From Thermoplasmata archaeon (lineage in GTDB: Archaea; Thermoplasmatota; Thermoplasmata; Lutacidiplasmatales; UBA184): a stretch of DNA of 38,985 nucleotides. Under the pieces are notes generated by a model. The model did no database searches. It saw only the letters and a list, made by a program, of their open reading frames with translations, and was not told where the DNA came from. Each line of letters starts with the position of its first letter. Within the stretch, counting starts at the first letter, position 1. Both the position numbers and the translations under genes were made by a program. Below are positions 27,630 to 36,081 of this stretch, one piece after another. The stretch spans positions 1 through 38,985 of the forward strand of contig JASHQX010000139.1 in assembly GCA_030038895.1 (NCBI GenBank). The letters run 5' to 3'.

Positions 27630-28853
27630 CTATCGGTCGACAAGCGGAAATGTGGTATAAAGTCCCTCGTCGCCGAGGGCATTACGAATCTCCATCTCCA
27701 GACCGGAGGCGGAATCGCGGAGACGCACGAACGGATCCTTGGCTAACGCCTCAATCAATAGCCCGGTGAGCTGCGCCTTGCGCGACCCTCCCTCGCCGAA
27801 CCGCCGGACCCTCTCCTGTTCGATCTGCTCGTAGGCGAAGAGAAGTTCGTACAGGGAGCGGTAGACCTGGTCCTCGAGCCTTTCGGGCACCCGCTCCCGG
27901 TCGACCCCCTCCTCCTCGATCCCCTCGAGGTCGACGAAGTACACGGAGCCGTTGGGGGCCAGGACCGCGTCCTTGTCCAGCCAGACGTCATGGAAATCAA
28001 GCCCGAGGTAGCGCTCGGTCGCCGGATCGTATCGGAGCGTGCGTGCGTAGAGAGTCAGGAGGGCCACCGTAGAGCGGAGGAACGCGACCTCGAAGCGCAG
28101 GGCCTCGGCATTCGAGCGAACGCCGAATAGGTCGAAGATGTGACGGACGTCGCTCCCGATCGTGCTCCGGGAATGGAAGTAGATCCGGACGTTGGAGGGA
28201 ACAAGCCGGATCTCCTGAACGATCGGTCCGGAAAACCGTCGGTACCAGTGGAGCGTCCGAATTCGTTCCTCGAGCTCCGCCGGGAAATATGCGATCTTCA
28301 CGACCGGCGCGATCAGGAACCCGTGGAGCGAGGTCAGGTCCGCCTGCTCGGCGACGCGCATCGCGATCGTGGCGTGTTCAAGCCCTTGACCTCCGTACGG
28401 CGAACCGCGCAACCACCGTTCGCCCGTGATGATCCGCTCCGGTTCGCCGTCGATCGGGGCGACCCGGGGCTCGGCGAGCCGCCGGCGAACGTCATCGCTG
28501 TCGGTCAGGGCCGAGGCGAGAGTGCGGTCGAGGGCGCGAGATGAGAACGGATCCGTGGTCGACCCGACCCCCTTGATCGAGAGGTGGAACCCGAGCCCGT
28601 CGAGCGTCGCCACGGGCTCCGGCGAGACCGCGCCTCGATTGTCGTCCTCGAGGAACGTCCTCACCGAGGCCGGCAGCGCATCGACCAGGCCGGAGAGCAT
28701 CGGGGGGAGGTAGATCCGGTCCAAGGCCGCGAGGTCGAACCCTTCGAACCGCGGATTCGTGGTTGTTCGCGCCGGATACTCACCGAGCGTCAGGGGAAGG
28801 CCGGACAGCCTCACTCGAAGCCCCGTCGGGGGAAGAGTCCCGAGTCTCTTCAA
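27630..28853 (-). CDS. Hypothetical protein with possible kinase-like C-terminal segment
   Basis: FHLSIKGVGSTTDPF...YGGQGLEHA...YLGLDFHDVWLDKDAVLAPNGSVYFVDLEGIEE; apparently first gene of a three-gene operon. Confidence 0.75.
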   Translation of the reverse strand: MKRLGTLPPTGLRVRLSGLPLTLGEYPARTTTNPRFEGFDLAALDRIYLPPMLSGLVDALPASVRTFLEDDNRGAVSPEPVATLDGLGFHLSIKGVGSTTDPFSSRALDRTLASALTDSDDVRRRLAEPRVAPIDGEPERIITGERWLRGSPYGGQGLEHATIAMRVAEQADLTSLHGFLIAPVVKIAYFPAELEERIRTLHWYRRFSGPIVQEIRLVPSNVRIYFHSRSTIGSDVRHIFDLFGVRSNAEALRFEVAFLRSTVALLTLYARTLRYDPATERYLGLDFHDVWLDKDAVLAPNGSVYFVDLEGIEEEGVDRERVPERLEDQVYRSLYELLFAYEQIEQERVRRFGEGGSRKAQLTGLLIEALAKDPFVRLRDSASGLEMEIRNALGDEGLYTTFPLVDR

Positions 28854-29269
28854 ACCGACGCAGTCGCTCCGGGCGTTGGCACCGTGAACAAGAGGTCAAA
28901 GCCAGCGTCCCGAAAGAGGGACATTGCCTCCTCGGGCCCTCCCGGGCGCGGGGCGTAAGCTTCCATTTCCGGGGAGTGCGCTCGCACTATGGAGGATCCA
29001 GCTACCTCCTCGGATTTTCGAGCACCCTACCTCGACAAGGTCCTCGAACGGCAGCGTTGGCAACGATGATCGGATGATTTGCCCCCGAGGCCTTGGGCCG
29101 CGGGACGTCCGTACGGGTCACGTGATTGGAAACGGACTGCGATCCTCGAGGGTAGTTCCTCTTTCCGTTCGGCTCCGTTGTCGGGAACGGACGAGCGGCG
29201 AGCCCTCGCGGTGGGCCACATTTGCTAAGCCCGGAGGAGCATCGGGGTCGCTGAGGTTAGGAGGAACGA

Positions 29270-29647
29270 ATGTCGGCGGGTCCAGCCTACCCCTATGTGA
29301 ATCGGATGAATGTCCAGTACGGTCCACTCGAGGTCATTCCCGAGAAACAGGTCGCGGACTCCTGCCCCTACCAGTGGTTCAATCAGACCCTATGTGAGGT
29401 GAATGACACCTGGATTCGCCTCGGAGTCTGCCAAGGGGAGTATCACTGGCACGAGCACACCGACACCGACGAGTTCTTCTATGTGGTCGAAGGGAAGTGG
29501 CTCATTGACCTCGAAGGGCGGACCGTCGAGCTGGGCCCCCGCGAGGCATTTGTTGTCCCGAGAGGGGTGCGACACCGCCCACGGGCCCCGGTCCGTACGG
29601 TTGTCCTGATGGCCGAGAAGCGAGGCGTCGTACCCACGGGGAAGTAG
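29270..29647 (+). CDS. Cupin domain protein
   Basis: YHWHEHTDTDEFFYVVEGKWLIDLEGRTVELGPREAFVVPRGVRHRPRAP (both cupin motifs); AGGAGG Shine-Dalgarno. Confidence 0.9.
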   Translation: MSAGPAYPYVNRMNVQYGPLEVIPEKQVADSCPYQWFNQTLCEVNDTWIRLGVCQGEYHWHEHTDTDEFFYVVEGKWLIDLEGRTVELGPREAFVVPRGVRHRPRAPVRTVVLMAEKRGVVPTGK

Positions 29648-29832
29648 CGATCGACCTGAATCATGCCGGATTTCGGCCATTCGGAATTCCTCCTCGGAGC
29701 GGAGCTGATAGCGCGCGACGCAGGTTCGTGCTCGCGAATCCTCCGGTTTGTAGATATGAGATTGGGCCACCGAAATGCGTCGATACGGCGTGAACCGAGC
29801 GCGACGACGAATTCCAGAGCCCGTGCCAACGG

Positions 29833-30060
29833 ATGAGGAATCTCCGTATGACGGATACCGGAGCCGGCTCGACAGCTCGCGGAGGAGAGGTTCCGTTCCC
29901 TGAGTCTCTGTGTCATCGTTGCGCCGCGCCCCCCCGGTACGTGCGGACGAAAAGCAGCGTCTTCATTCTGTGTCCACTTCTTCCCGAGCGTTACCCCCGG
30001 CAACCAGTCCTTTCTTGTCCGCTTTTTCGCGCGCGTCCAGAGACTCGTATCGGACCGTAG
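29833..30060 (+). CDS. Small Cys-rich conserved protein
   Basis: PFPESLCHRCAAPPRYVRTKSSVFILCPLLPERYPRQPVLSCPLF: CxxC plus later Cys spacing of a putative small zinc-binding protein; an internal ATG at 29848 is an alternative start. Confidence 0.6.
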   Translation: MRNLRMTDTGAGSTARGGEVPFPESLCHRCAAPPRYVRTKSSVFILCPLLPERYPRQPVLSCPLFRARPETRIGP

Positions 30061-30359
30061 GCGGATCGATTCGACCCATCGTTGGATGGCCGTGTGAGTC
30101 GTCGCGAGCGCACCCACTGGAAACTGGCAAGAGAACACCGGAGACCCGACCCCGATGACAGATGGTCGCTTGCGACCGAGTTCAGAGTATTGAGGCGTTT
30201 CAGCACCTCTTTGGCGAGTTAAACCATGTAACCGAACTGTTTCGTCGATATGACGCCGAAAGTTCGTGGCGCGAGGACGGGAGGTACGACCGGATCTTCT
30301 GAAATGGCCGAATCTATCTTCCCTGCACGCGGATCGCCGCAGGCTCGGAGGAGCCCGCC

Positions 30360-31061
30360 ATGACGCAGTTCATCCTGATTCCTGGCGCCTGGCTGGGAGC
30401 ATGGGCCTGGAAGCCAGTCATACCTCTTCTCGAGAAGGAGGGCGACCTTGCCCTCGCAGTTACCTTGACGGGGATGGGCGAAAGAGTACACTTGGCGACG
30501 AAGGACGTCGGCATGAGTACCGCGGTCCAGGACGTTCTGAACGTGATCCAGTACAACGAAGTCGATGACTTCGTATTGGTGGGGCACAGCTTTGCGGGCA
30601 AGGTGGCGGCAGCCGTAGCCGACCGGGCCCGTGGCAAGGTGCGGAAGGTCATCTATGTTGACGCGTTCCGCCCAGAGAGAGTCAGGACCCCCCAGGGAGG
30701 GGGAGATCCGACCGGAGAGTTCGGACCCCTACCAAAGGGGGGATTCGCAATCCCTCTTACCGAGGAGATCGTTGGCCGCATCGGAAAGGACGTCAAGGGA
30801 CCGAATCTTCGGCGGATGATGTCTTTGGCCACTCCCTGGCCCATCAAACTCGCCGCCGATCCGATCACCCTTTCCGAGGGATACGACGCGATTCGAGAGG
30901 CGTACGTCTTCTGCACCCTCAGCGGGGACCCGGTTGACGAAATCGTCGCGGGGAAGTGGGGAAAGCTGGAGGGGCCCTACAAGATCATCGAAGCCGGCCA
31001 TTGGCCGATGATCACGAGTCCCGAAGAGTTGGCCAAGGGCCTAGTTGAGCTAGCCCGGTGA
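30360..31061 (+). CDS. Alpha/beta hydrolase
   Basis: FILIPGAWLGAWAWKPVIPLLEKEG, VLVGHSFAGKVAAAVADRA (GHSxAG nucleophile elbow), EAGHWPMITSPEELAKGL (catalytic His); GGAGG Shine-Dalgarno. Confidence 0.92.
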   Translation: MTQFILIPGAWLGAWAWKPVIPLLEKEGDLALAVTLTGMGERVHLATKDVGMSTAVQDVLNVIQYNEVDDFVLVGHSFAGKVAAAVADRARGKVRKVIYVDAFRPERVRTPQGGGDPTGEFGPLPKGGFAIPLTEEIVGRIGKDVKGPNLRRMMSLATPWPIKLAADPITLSEGYDAIREAYVFCTLSGDPVDEIVAGKWGKLEGPYKIIEAGHWPMITSPEELAKGLVELAR

Positions 31062-31142
31062 CAGACCTTGGGCCCGGACGATCGGTTCGGCTCTATTCCG
31101 CTCGCCCAGGTGGATCTGACTATTTCGCGGGGATACCCCAGC

Positions 31143-31820
31143 CTACAGTCTCCAGAATGGCCCGGTCAGTCCCAGGCTTTCGAAGGTGGACTGAATTACG
31201 CTGGGCGGAGGGCGCTCGTACTCGAGGCGCAGCTTCCCTGAGTAAATCGGCACACTCATTCGGTAGACCTGATCCACTGTAACGATACCAGGATCCTCAG
31301 AGTCGCCGAGGGCTCCAGACTGCCGACCGCTCTCCTCGGGTCCGAGAAACACCATCGTGTTCGCGCAGGTTCGCGTGATGTCCTTCCACCATTCCGCCGC
31401 CGGCAGCGCGAGCCGCACCCGAGGTAGGGGCTGGCCGATCGAAATCCCTTTCCCACCTTCCAGCCGGAACGCGAGAGACGCTTCACAACGGTCGCAGAAC
31501 GATTCGATCAGGACGGGCTCGTTCAGCATCGCGTGGAAGGCGATGGAATCCCAGGCACAGTTCGCGAAGTAGCGCTGGCCGTTCTTCCGGGTCACGCGAT
31601 AGGGAGTGGAGATCGCGGAGAAGGGGAACGCCATGAGGATCCTCGAGGTGCCTTCGAGGAGCTTGAGATGATGGGCCTGGTCGAGTCGTTCGAGCGCATC
31701 CATTATCGCAGGTAACGACAGGTCCAGGCGTCCCGCGACCTCCTGCGCAGAGGGCGCGAAGGCGTTCTCCAAGAAAAAGTCGAACACAAACTTGCGCACG
31801 TCACGGTCCACGGAATCCAT
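31143..31820 (-). CDS. Alkylmercury lyase (MerB)-like protein
   Basis: N-terminal wHTH-like segment; YFANCAWDSIAFHAML (Cys-x2-Asp) and DITRTCANTMVFLG (second Cys) match MerB catalytic-site spacing. ATG at 31820 follows GGGGAGAGGAAG; longest ORF starts at 31853. Confidence 0.7.
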   Translation of the reverse strand: MDSVDRDVRKFVFDFFLENAFAPSAQEVAGRLDLSLPAIMDALERLDQAHHLKLLEGTSRILMAFPFSAISTPYRVTRKNGQRYFANCAWDSIAFHAMLNEPVLIESFCDRCEASLAFRLEGGKGISIGQPLPRVRLALPAAEWWKDITRTCANTMVFLGPEESGRQSGALGDSEDPGIVTVDQVYRMSVPIYSGKLRLEYERPPPSVIQSTFESLGLTGPFWRL

Positions 31821-32370
31821 CTTCCTCTCCCCTGGTGAGCTGAATCGAATCATGGTCGGCCCGCTCTTGAAACCGCGTTCTCAGAATACGGAACGACGCA
31901 GCTCCAAACCGCGTCGCCCGGAACAGTCGAGCAGTTCGTGAGGAACCGAGCTCAGGACGGGCGTAGTCGTCTAACAAGTTTGAAATGCGCATTTCGATGA
32001 GAATAGGCTGTGCCGATCGGCGGCAAGCGCCGAGTTCGGCCATGCGAAGACGATACGGCTGATTGCTATCGCTTCTAGTTGTCACTCTAACCGGGGCCCC
32101 GTCGAGTTATTGGTCTCACTATTGCCCTGCGACGCCCCCGAAAACGACCTCCCCATCCAGCGTACGAATTCGGAGGGGACGCCCATTATCGGAAGCCAAG
32201 AGAGGGATCTAGGCAGGGGTCCGATTCCTTGCTCGTTCCGAACAATTCCCCGGGAACCCCCGAGTAGGATACTGTGGCTTGGCAGCCCAAGGCGAACAGC
32301 CTGGGAGCGGGCCAGGTGGCGTCCTCGCAAGGGCGGAGGGCTAAAGTCCCTCGGTTACCCTGAAAGGTCG

Positions 32371-32637
32371 ATGAGCGAGAACGGTCCACGGGAGGGCACG
32401 CGGGACCTCCCCAAACGGGACCGGGACTCCGGGCATCGAGCCGTCGATCCGGGGACCCCCGCCGGCATGGCGTACGCCGCGTTGGGCCGGGCCGCTCGCC
32501 GACGGCGTGAGGAGCTGCTCGAGCTCCTTCGTCAGGGATTTTCCGGTCCACGCGTCGTCGAGCTATACCGGATCGCGCATCCACTCGAACCGGTGGTCAC
32601 GACCGACGAGATCCGAGCCTTGGCCCGACACCGGTAG
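32371..32637 (+). CDS. Hypothetical protein (88 aa)
   Basis: GMAYAALGRAARRRREELLELLRQGFSGPRVVELYRIAHPLEPVVTTDEIRALARHR looks protein-like; the N-terminal extension of the longer ORF (32110) does not. Confidence 0.4.
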   Translation: MSENGPREGTRDLPKRDRDSGHRAVDPGTPAGMAYAALGRAARRRREELLELLRQGFSGPRVVELYRIAHPLEPVVTTDEIRALARHR

Positions 32638-32718
32638 CGTCGCGGGCTGCCCTGAGGCGGGAGGAGCACGGGAGTGGCGGTCAGTCGGAGACCAAAGACC
32701 TCTGTTCCTGGCTTCCGA

Positions 32719-32733
32719 AGCCGAGGGAGGGAA
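32719..32733. repeat. 15-bp exact copy of the tRNA-Cys 3' end (att-like)
   Basis: AGCCGAGGGAGGGAA, identical to 35276..35290, which starts at the tRNA-Cys discriminator base. Confidence 0.5.
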
Positions 32734-32866
32734 GCGAGCTAAGGGTTCGATTCCCAGCTGCCCACCGAAGCGCGCGTACTCTTACACGGCAGTGAGACGA
32801 GACCTTCATGGGAGAGTTTGTATTGCCCGGGCGTTATCGGCGGCGGGGTACGGTGACTTGAGCGGT

Positions 32867-34129
32867 GTGCCTCCGATATCTTTCTTGGACCAACTCGCTC
32901 CGGGAGCGTTCGACTACGGACGAATCGTGCTAGTTGAGTTCCGGTCTCACTCCCTTTGGTACGAGTCCGCTCTAACGATCACCGGTCAGGCGTTGAAAGC
33001 CGGAATTCGCAGTGACTTCCACACGTTCCAGCATCCGCCCGACGACGCACGTCGGGCCCTTCGCGGCCAAGGGATCGACGTGGAAACCGCCGAAAGCGAG
33101 GGGAAGCTGCGCATCATCGACAGCTACTCCGTCCAGACCGGGCTTCGTCCTCCCGTGCGCCACGAGCCGTACGGCTTCGCCGCGCAGTCCCTCAAAATGT
33201 CCGATTGGATTCGCGCCAGTCCACAGGTCTTGAACGAGCCCAAAGAGCGGAGGCTGGTTCATATCGACGAGAATAATTCGGTCCTACTGAACCATAACAG
33301 CGAGGCAGAGGTCCTAGAGTTTTTCCGTACCCGCGCGTACGAAGGAGCGCGGCGGAACGAGATCCTCTTCATCCACTCGTTCTTGTCGAACCAACACTCT
33401 CGCCGCTTCTACGCCGCATTCGAGTCGTTGGCCGACGTCATCGTCGATTTCGAAAGCCGGGAGGAAGAAGGCCGCCTGACCCAACGAGTCCGGGCACGGC
33501 AGATTCGGGGTAAGGCCGCGGACACTCGCTGGCGTCCCATCGAGGTGACCGGAGAAGGGGAGGTGGTCTTTGGACGGGGGACGGTCGACGACCGGTCAGG
33601 AACACCTTCGTCGGCTCCGCCGGAACGTAGGCTCGCCGCCATCATGTTCACCGACATGGTCGGGTACACTAGGCTCGCGCAAGAAAGCGAAAACGCGGCC
33701 GTTGAGCTGCTGGCCGAGCACAACGCGCTCCTTCGACCGGTCTTCCGTAAGTATCACGGATTGGAGGTCAAGACGATGGGAGACGCGTTCCTCGTGGAGT
33801 TCCCTAGTGCCCTCGCCGCTACGGAGTGCGCCCGGGGGATTCAGCGGGCTCTGGAACAGCGGAATGCGACGCACGTAGGCGGACCCATCCGCGTGCGAAT
33901 CGGCATCCATGTAGGCGACGTCATCCACCGAGCAGGAGATGTCTACGGAGACGCCGTCAACATTGCCTCTCGTATCGAGCCGTTGGCCCCGCCGGGGGGA
34001 ATTTGCGTAACGCAGCAGGTCTACGACCAGGTCTGGAACAAGCTCGACTGCTCCTTCCGAGAACTCGGCGCTCAGGATCTCAAAGGATTGCGTTTACCCC
34101 TCGCCATCTATCGGATCGACGCCCAATAG
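32867..34129 (+). CDS. Degenerate RecA/KaiC-like domain fused to class III adenylate/guanylate cyclase
   Basis: N-terminal YGRIVLVEFRSHSLWYESALTITGQALKAG...KLRIIDSYSVQTG...VRARQIRGKAADTRWRPIEVTGEGEVVFG (KaiC/RAD55-like, no Walker A); C-terminal RRLAAIMFTDMVGYTRLAQ...VKTMGDAFLVEF...VRIGIHVGDVIHRAGDVYGDAVNIASRIEPLA. Start uncertain (GTG 32867 or TTG 32858; ORF open from 32507). Confidence 0.85.
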   Translation: MPPISFLDQLAPGAFDYGRIVLVEFRSHSLWYESALTITGQALKAGIRSDFHTFQHPPDDARRALRGQGIDVETAESEGKLRIIDSYSVQTGLRPPVRHEPYGFAAQSLKMSDWIRASPQVLNEPKERRLVHIDENNSVLLNHNSEAEVLEFFRTRAYEGARRNEILFIHSFLSNQHSRRFYAAFESLADVIVDFESREEEGRLTQRVRARQIRGKAADTRWRPIEVTGEGEVVFGRGTVDDRSGTPSSAPPERRLAAIMFTDMVGYTRLAQESENAAVELLAEHNALLRPVFRKYHGLEVKTMGDAFLVEFPSALAATECARGIQRALEQRNATHVGGPIRVRIGIHVGDVIHRAGDVYGDAVNIASRIEPLAPPGGICVTQQVYDQVWNKLDCSFRELGAQDLKGLRLPLAIYRIDAQ

Positions 34130-34711
34130 CTCCCGAGCACCGGGGGACCGTGGGCATCGACCGCTCCTCCCACGGATCACGCAGCGAACGGGGCACCGTC
34201 GCGGGCCTCCGCACGGTCGACATGGCCGTCGCGGCCCCCAAACAAGGCACCGTCCTCCACCCGCAGGCCGACGAGCGAGAGGCGACCGTGGTGCGAGCGT
34301 TGCTTAGGGTGCCCGCGCACCGCTCGGCCGCGAACTTCGGCGTTCCGATCGTGAGGGCTTTCCACGGCGAGAAGAGACATTCGTCCGCCATGTGGTGGGA
34401 AGACGCCGCCGGGTATCACGGAAGGGGGAGGGTGAGCTTCCAGGCGAGGCGCGTTGTCACACGATGAGAGGGCACGCGCGTTTCCATCAAGGTCCGTCGC
34501 ATCCCCCGGGCGATTCGGTTCAGGTTGAGACCACTCGGTCGAAAACGGTAATCCTCCGCTCTGAGCCCACTCCGAGAATCGGAGGAGGTCCGCGAAACGA
34601 GTTGATCGTTCGTCTCCCGCCAAAAGGTCCGCCGACGCCGTTGCCCCTACCGACCCAGGTCAAGAGACCAATTTGGAAATTGCCCGATGAGCGGGCGACC
34701 GGGCCCTGGAT

Positions 34712-35047
34712 CTAGGCAGGAATCGGTTTCTCGATGGGACCGCGAGTGACCTTCGTGTGCTCCTCGAGGATCCCGAATGTCTTCGCGCTGATGTTGCTCA
34801 GCTTGGGGTGATTCTTTACCGCGGCGATGATCTCCCCATCGAGGTATCGCTGCGCAGAAGCCGCGTCATCGAAAAGGTAGATCCCCCCCGACTCCTTCCT
34901 CGCCTCGTTCATGAGCCAGACCTTCCAGAGAAGGCCCGGTACTCGCGCGATCGGCTCCGCAAACGGACTGAACTCCTTCCCGAGGTCGTTCGCCGAGCCG
35001 CTGAAGTTGAAGTTAATCTGTACGATCTGCTTCGTCGTAGGACTCAC
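34712..35047 (-). CDS. YdhR-like putative monooxygenase (dimeric alpha/beta barrel)
   Basis: KQIVQINFNFSGSANDLGKEFSPFAEPIARVPGLLWKVWLMNEARKESGGIYLFDDAASAQRYLDG; GTG start at 35047 preferred over 35230. Confidence 0.75.
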   Translation of the reverse strand: MSPTTKQIVQINFNFSGSANDLGKEFSPFAEPIARVPGLLWKVWLMNEARKESGGIYLFDDAASAQRYLDGEIIAAVKNHPKLSNISAKTFGILEEHTKVTRGPIEKPIPA

Positions 35048-35275
35048 CCCGAGGCCCCGGTACAGGGAAGGGTGCAATAATACTATGCTAAGCCGTATCA
35101 CGGCCTCCGTACGAGGTTGTGGGAGACCCCGCCCGATGAGCCCATTGAGAGCGGGGGATCGCCTTCCCCGGACCGGGCGTAGCGAGACGCGAATAGTACA
35201 TTTCCGAGTCGGGAGAATGATTGGCTCCATCCCTTGGAGGAGGGTTCCTACAGATGCGCATGGCCTCGAATCCTG

Positions 35276-35348
35276 AGCCGAGGGAGGGAATCGAACCCCC
35301 AGGAAACGGATCTGCAGTCCGTCGCATTAACCATTCTGCCACCTCGGC
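35276..35348 (-). tRNA. tRNA-Cys (anticodon GCA)
   Basis: Reverse complement GCCGAGGTGGCAGAATGGTTAATGCGACGGACTGCAGATCCGTTTCCTGGGGGTTCGATTCCCTCCCTCGGCT; ACGGA-CTGCAGA-TCCGT anticodon arm; discriminator U as expected for tRNA-Cys. Confidence 0.95.
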
Positions 35349-35400
35349 GCCGTGAGAGGCAGGGGACCTCGGCTTAAAGCGCTCGGGGCGACCCCAGGAT

Positions 35401-36081
35401 TCAGACGGAACGGAACCCCCGCGCAATCCGAAGCGCCCCGGTACGGATCCCCCAGCGTACCCGTCCTGGCCAACGTAGCGAGTTCCCCCGTCCGGCGGTG
35501 CGACCCCTACGGATCGCCTCGAGGAGGCCTTCGACCGAATCGATCCCGGGCGTGAACTCCGTGAACGCGCGTCCCACGTCCGCGATCTCGTGGACGTCGC
35601 TTCCCCCGGTAGTGCCCAGGTGCCGCTGGGCCGCGGCTAACTCGGCCTTCGCGTTTGACACGGCCGAGGCGTGGCCGTTCACCGACTCGAGCGCGGCGAC
35701 TCGGGCCGTCTTCGCGATCCTCGACCCGACGCCGTGGGCCCAACGAAAGGGATGTGCCAGGACAGGGACCCCCCCGCGCGTCTCTACCCAACTCAGCGTT
35801 TCCGCGATCGGCCGATGCGGGGGAGGGGCCTCGGCAATCCCGTAGACGAGCAGATGCCCCTCCTGCGTCGATGCCTCGACGCCGGGGACGAAGAGCAGTC
35901 CGGGGAATCGTTCGCGCAGTGCCGGAAGATCCCGGTGAGCTGCCACGGTGTTGTGGTCGGTGATCGCAAACCCCTTCAGGCCCACATACGGGAGACGACC
36001 GGCGATTTCGTCGAGCGCAAGACGAGAGTCCGGAGAATGGAGAGAATGGACGTGAAGATCGATTCGAACCACGTCGGTCAT
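35401..36081 (-). CDS. PHP-domain metal-dependent phosphoesterase
   Basis: VRIDLHVHSLHSPDSRLALDEIAG, GFAITDHNTV, VPGVEASTQEGHLLVYGI, VPVLAHPFRW, GGSDVHEIADVG; ATGA overlap with metG. Confidence 0.9.
   Translation of the reverse strand: MTDVVRIDLHVHSLHSPDSRLALDEIAGRLPYVGLKGFAITDHNTVAAHRDLPALRERFPGLLFVPGVEASTQEGHLLVYGIAEAPPPHRPIAETLSWVETRGGVPVLAHPFRWAHGVGSRIAKTARVAALESVNGHASAVSNAKAELAAAQRHLGTTGGSDVHEIADVGRAFTEFTPGIDSVEGLLEAIRRGRTAGRGNSLRWPGRVRWGIRTGALRIARGFRSV

Noticed and set aside
28924-29397. 157-aa plus ORF before the cupin gene
   Set aside because: Overlaps the cupin gene in another frame; no motif and Arg/Ser/Pro-rich.
30165-30178. Palindrome GGTCGC-TT-GCGACC in the intergenic region before the alpha/beta hydrolase
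   Set aside because: Short GC-rich palindrome far from any start codon and with no second copy noticed; likely chance.
32680-32765. Possible complete tRNA ending in GGGTTCGATTCCCAGCTGCCC
   Set aside because: The T-stem has only three good pairs, no matching 5' acceptor strand was found and no convincing anticodon arm; kept only as a tRNA-fragment observation.
34130-34711. ORFs between the cyclase and the YdhR-like gene
   Set aside because: All are Arg/Pro/Ser-rich in every frame; treated as noncoding or degraded sequence.
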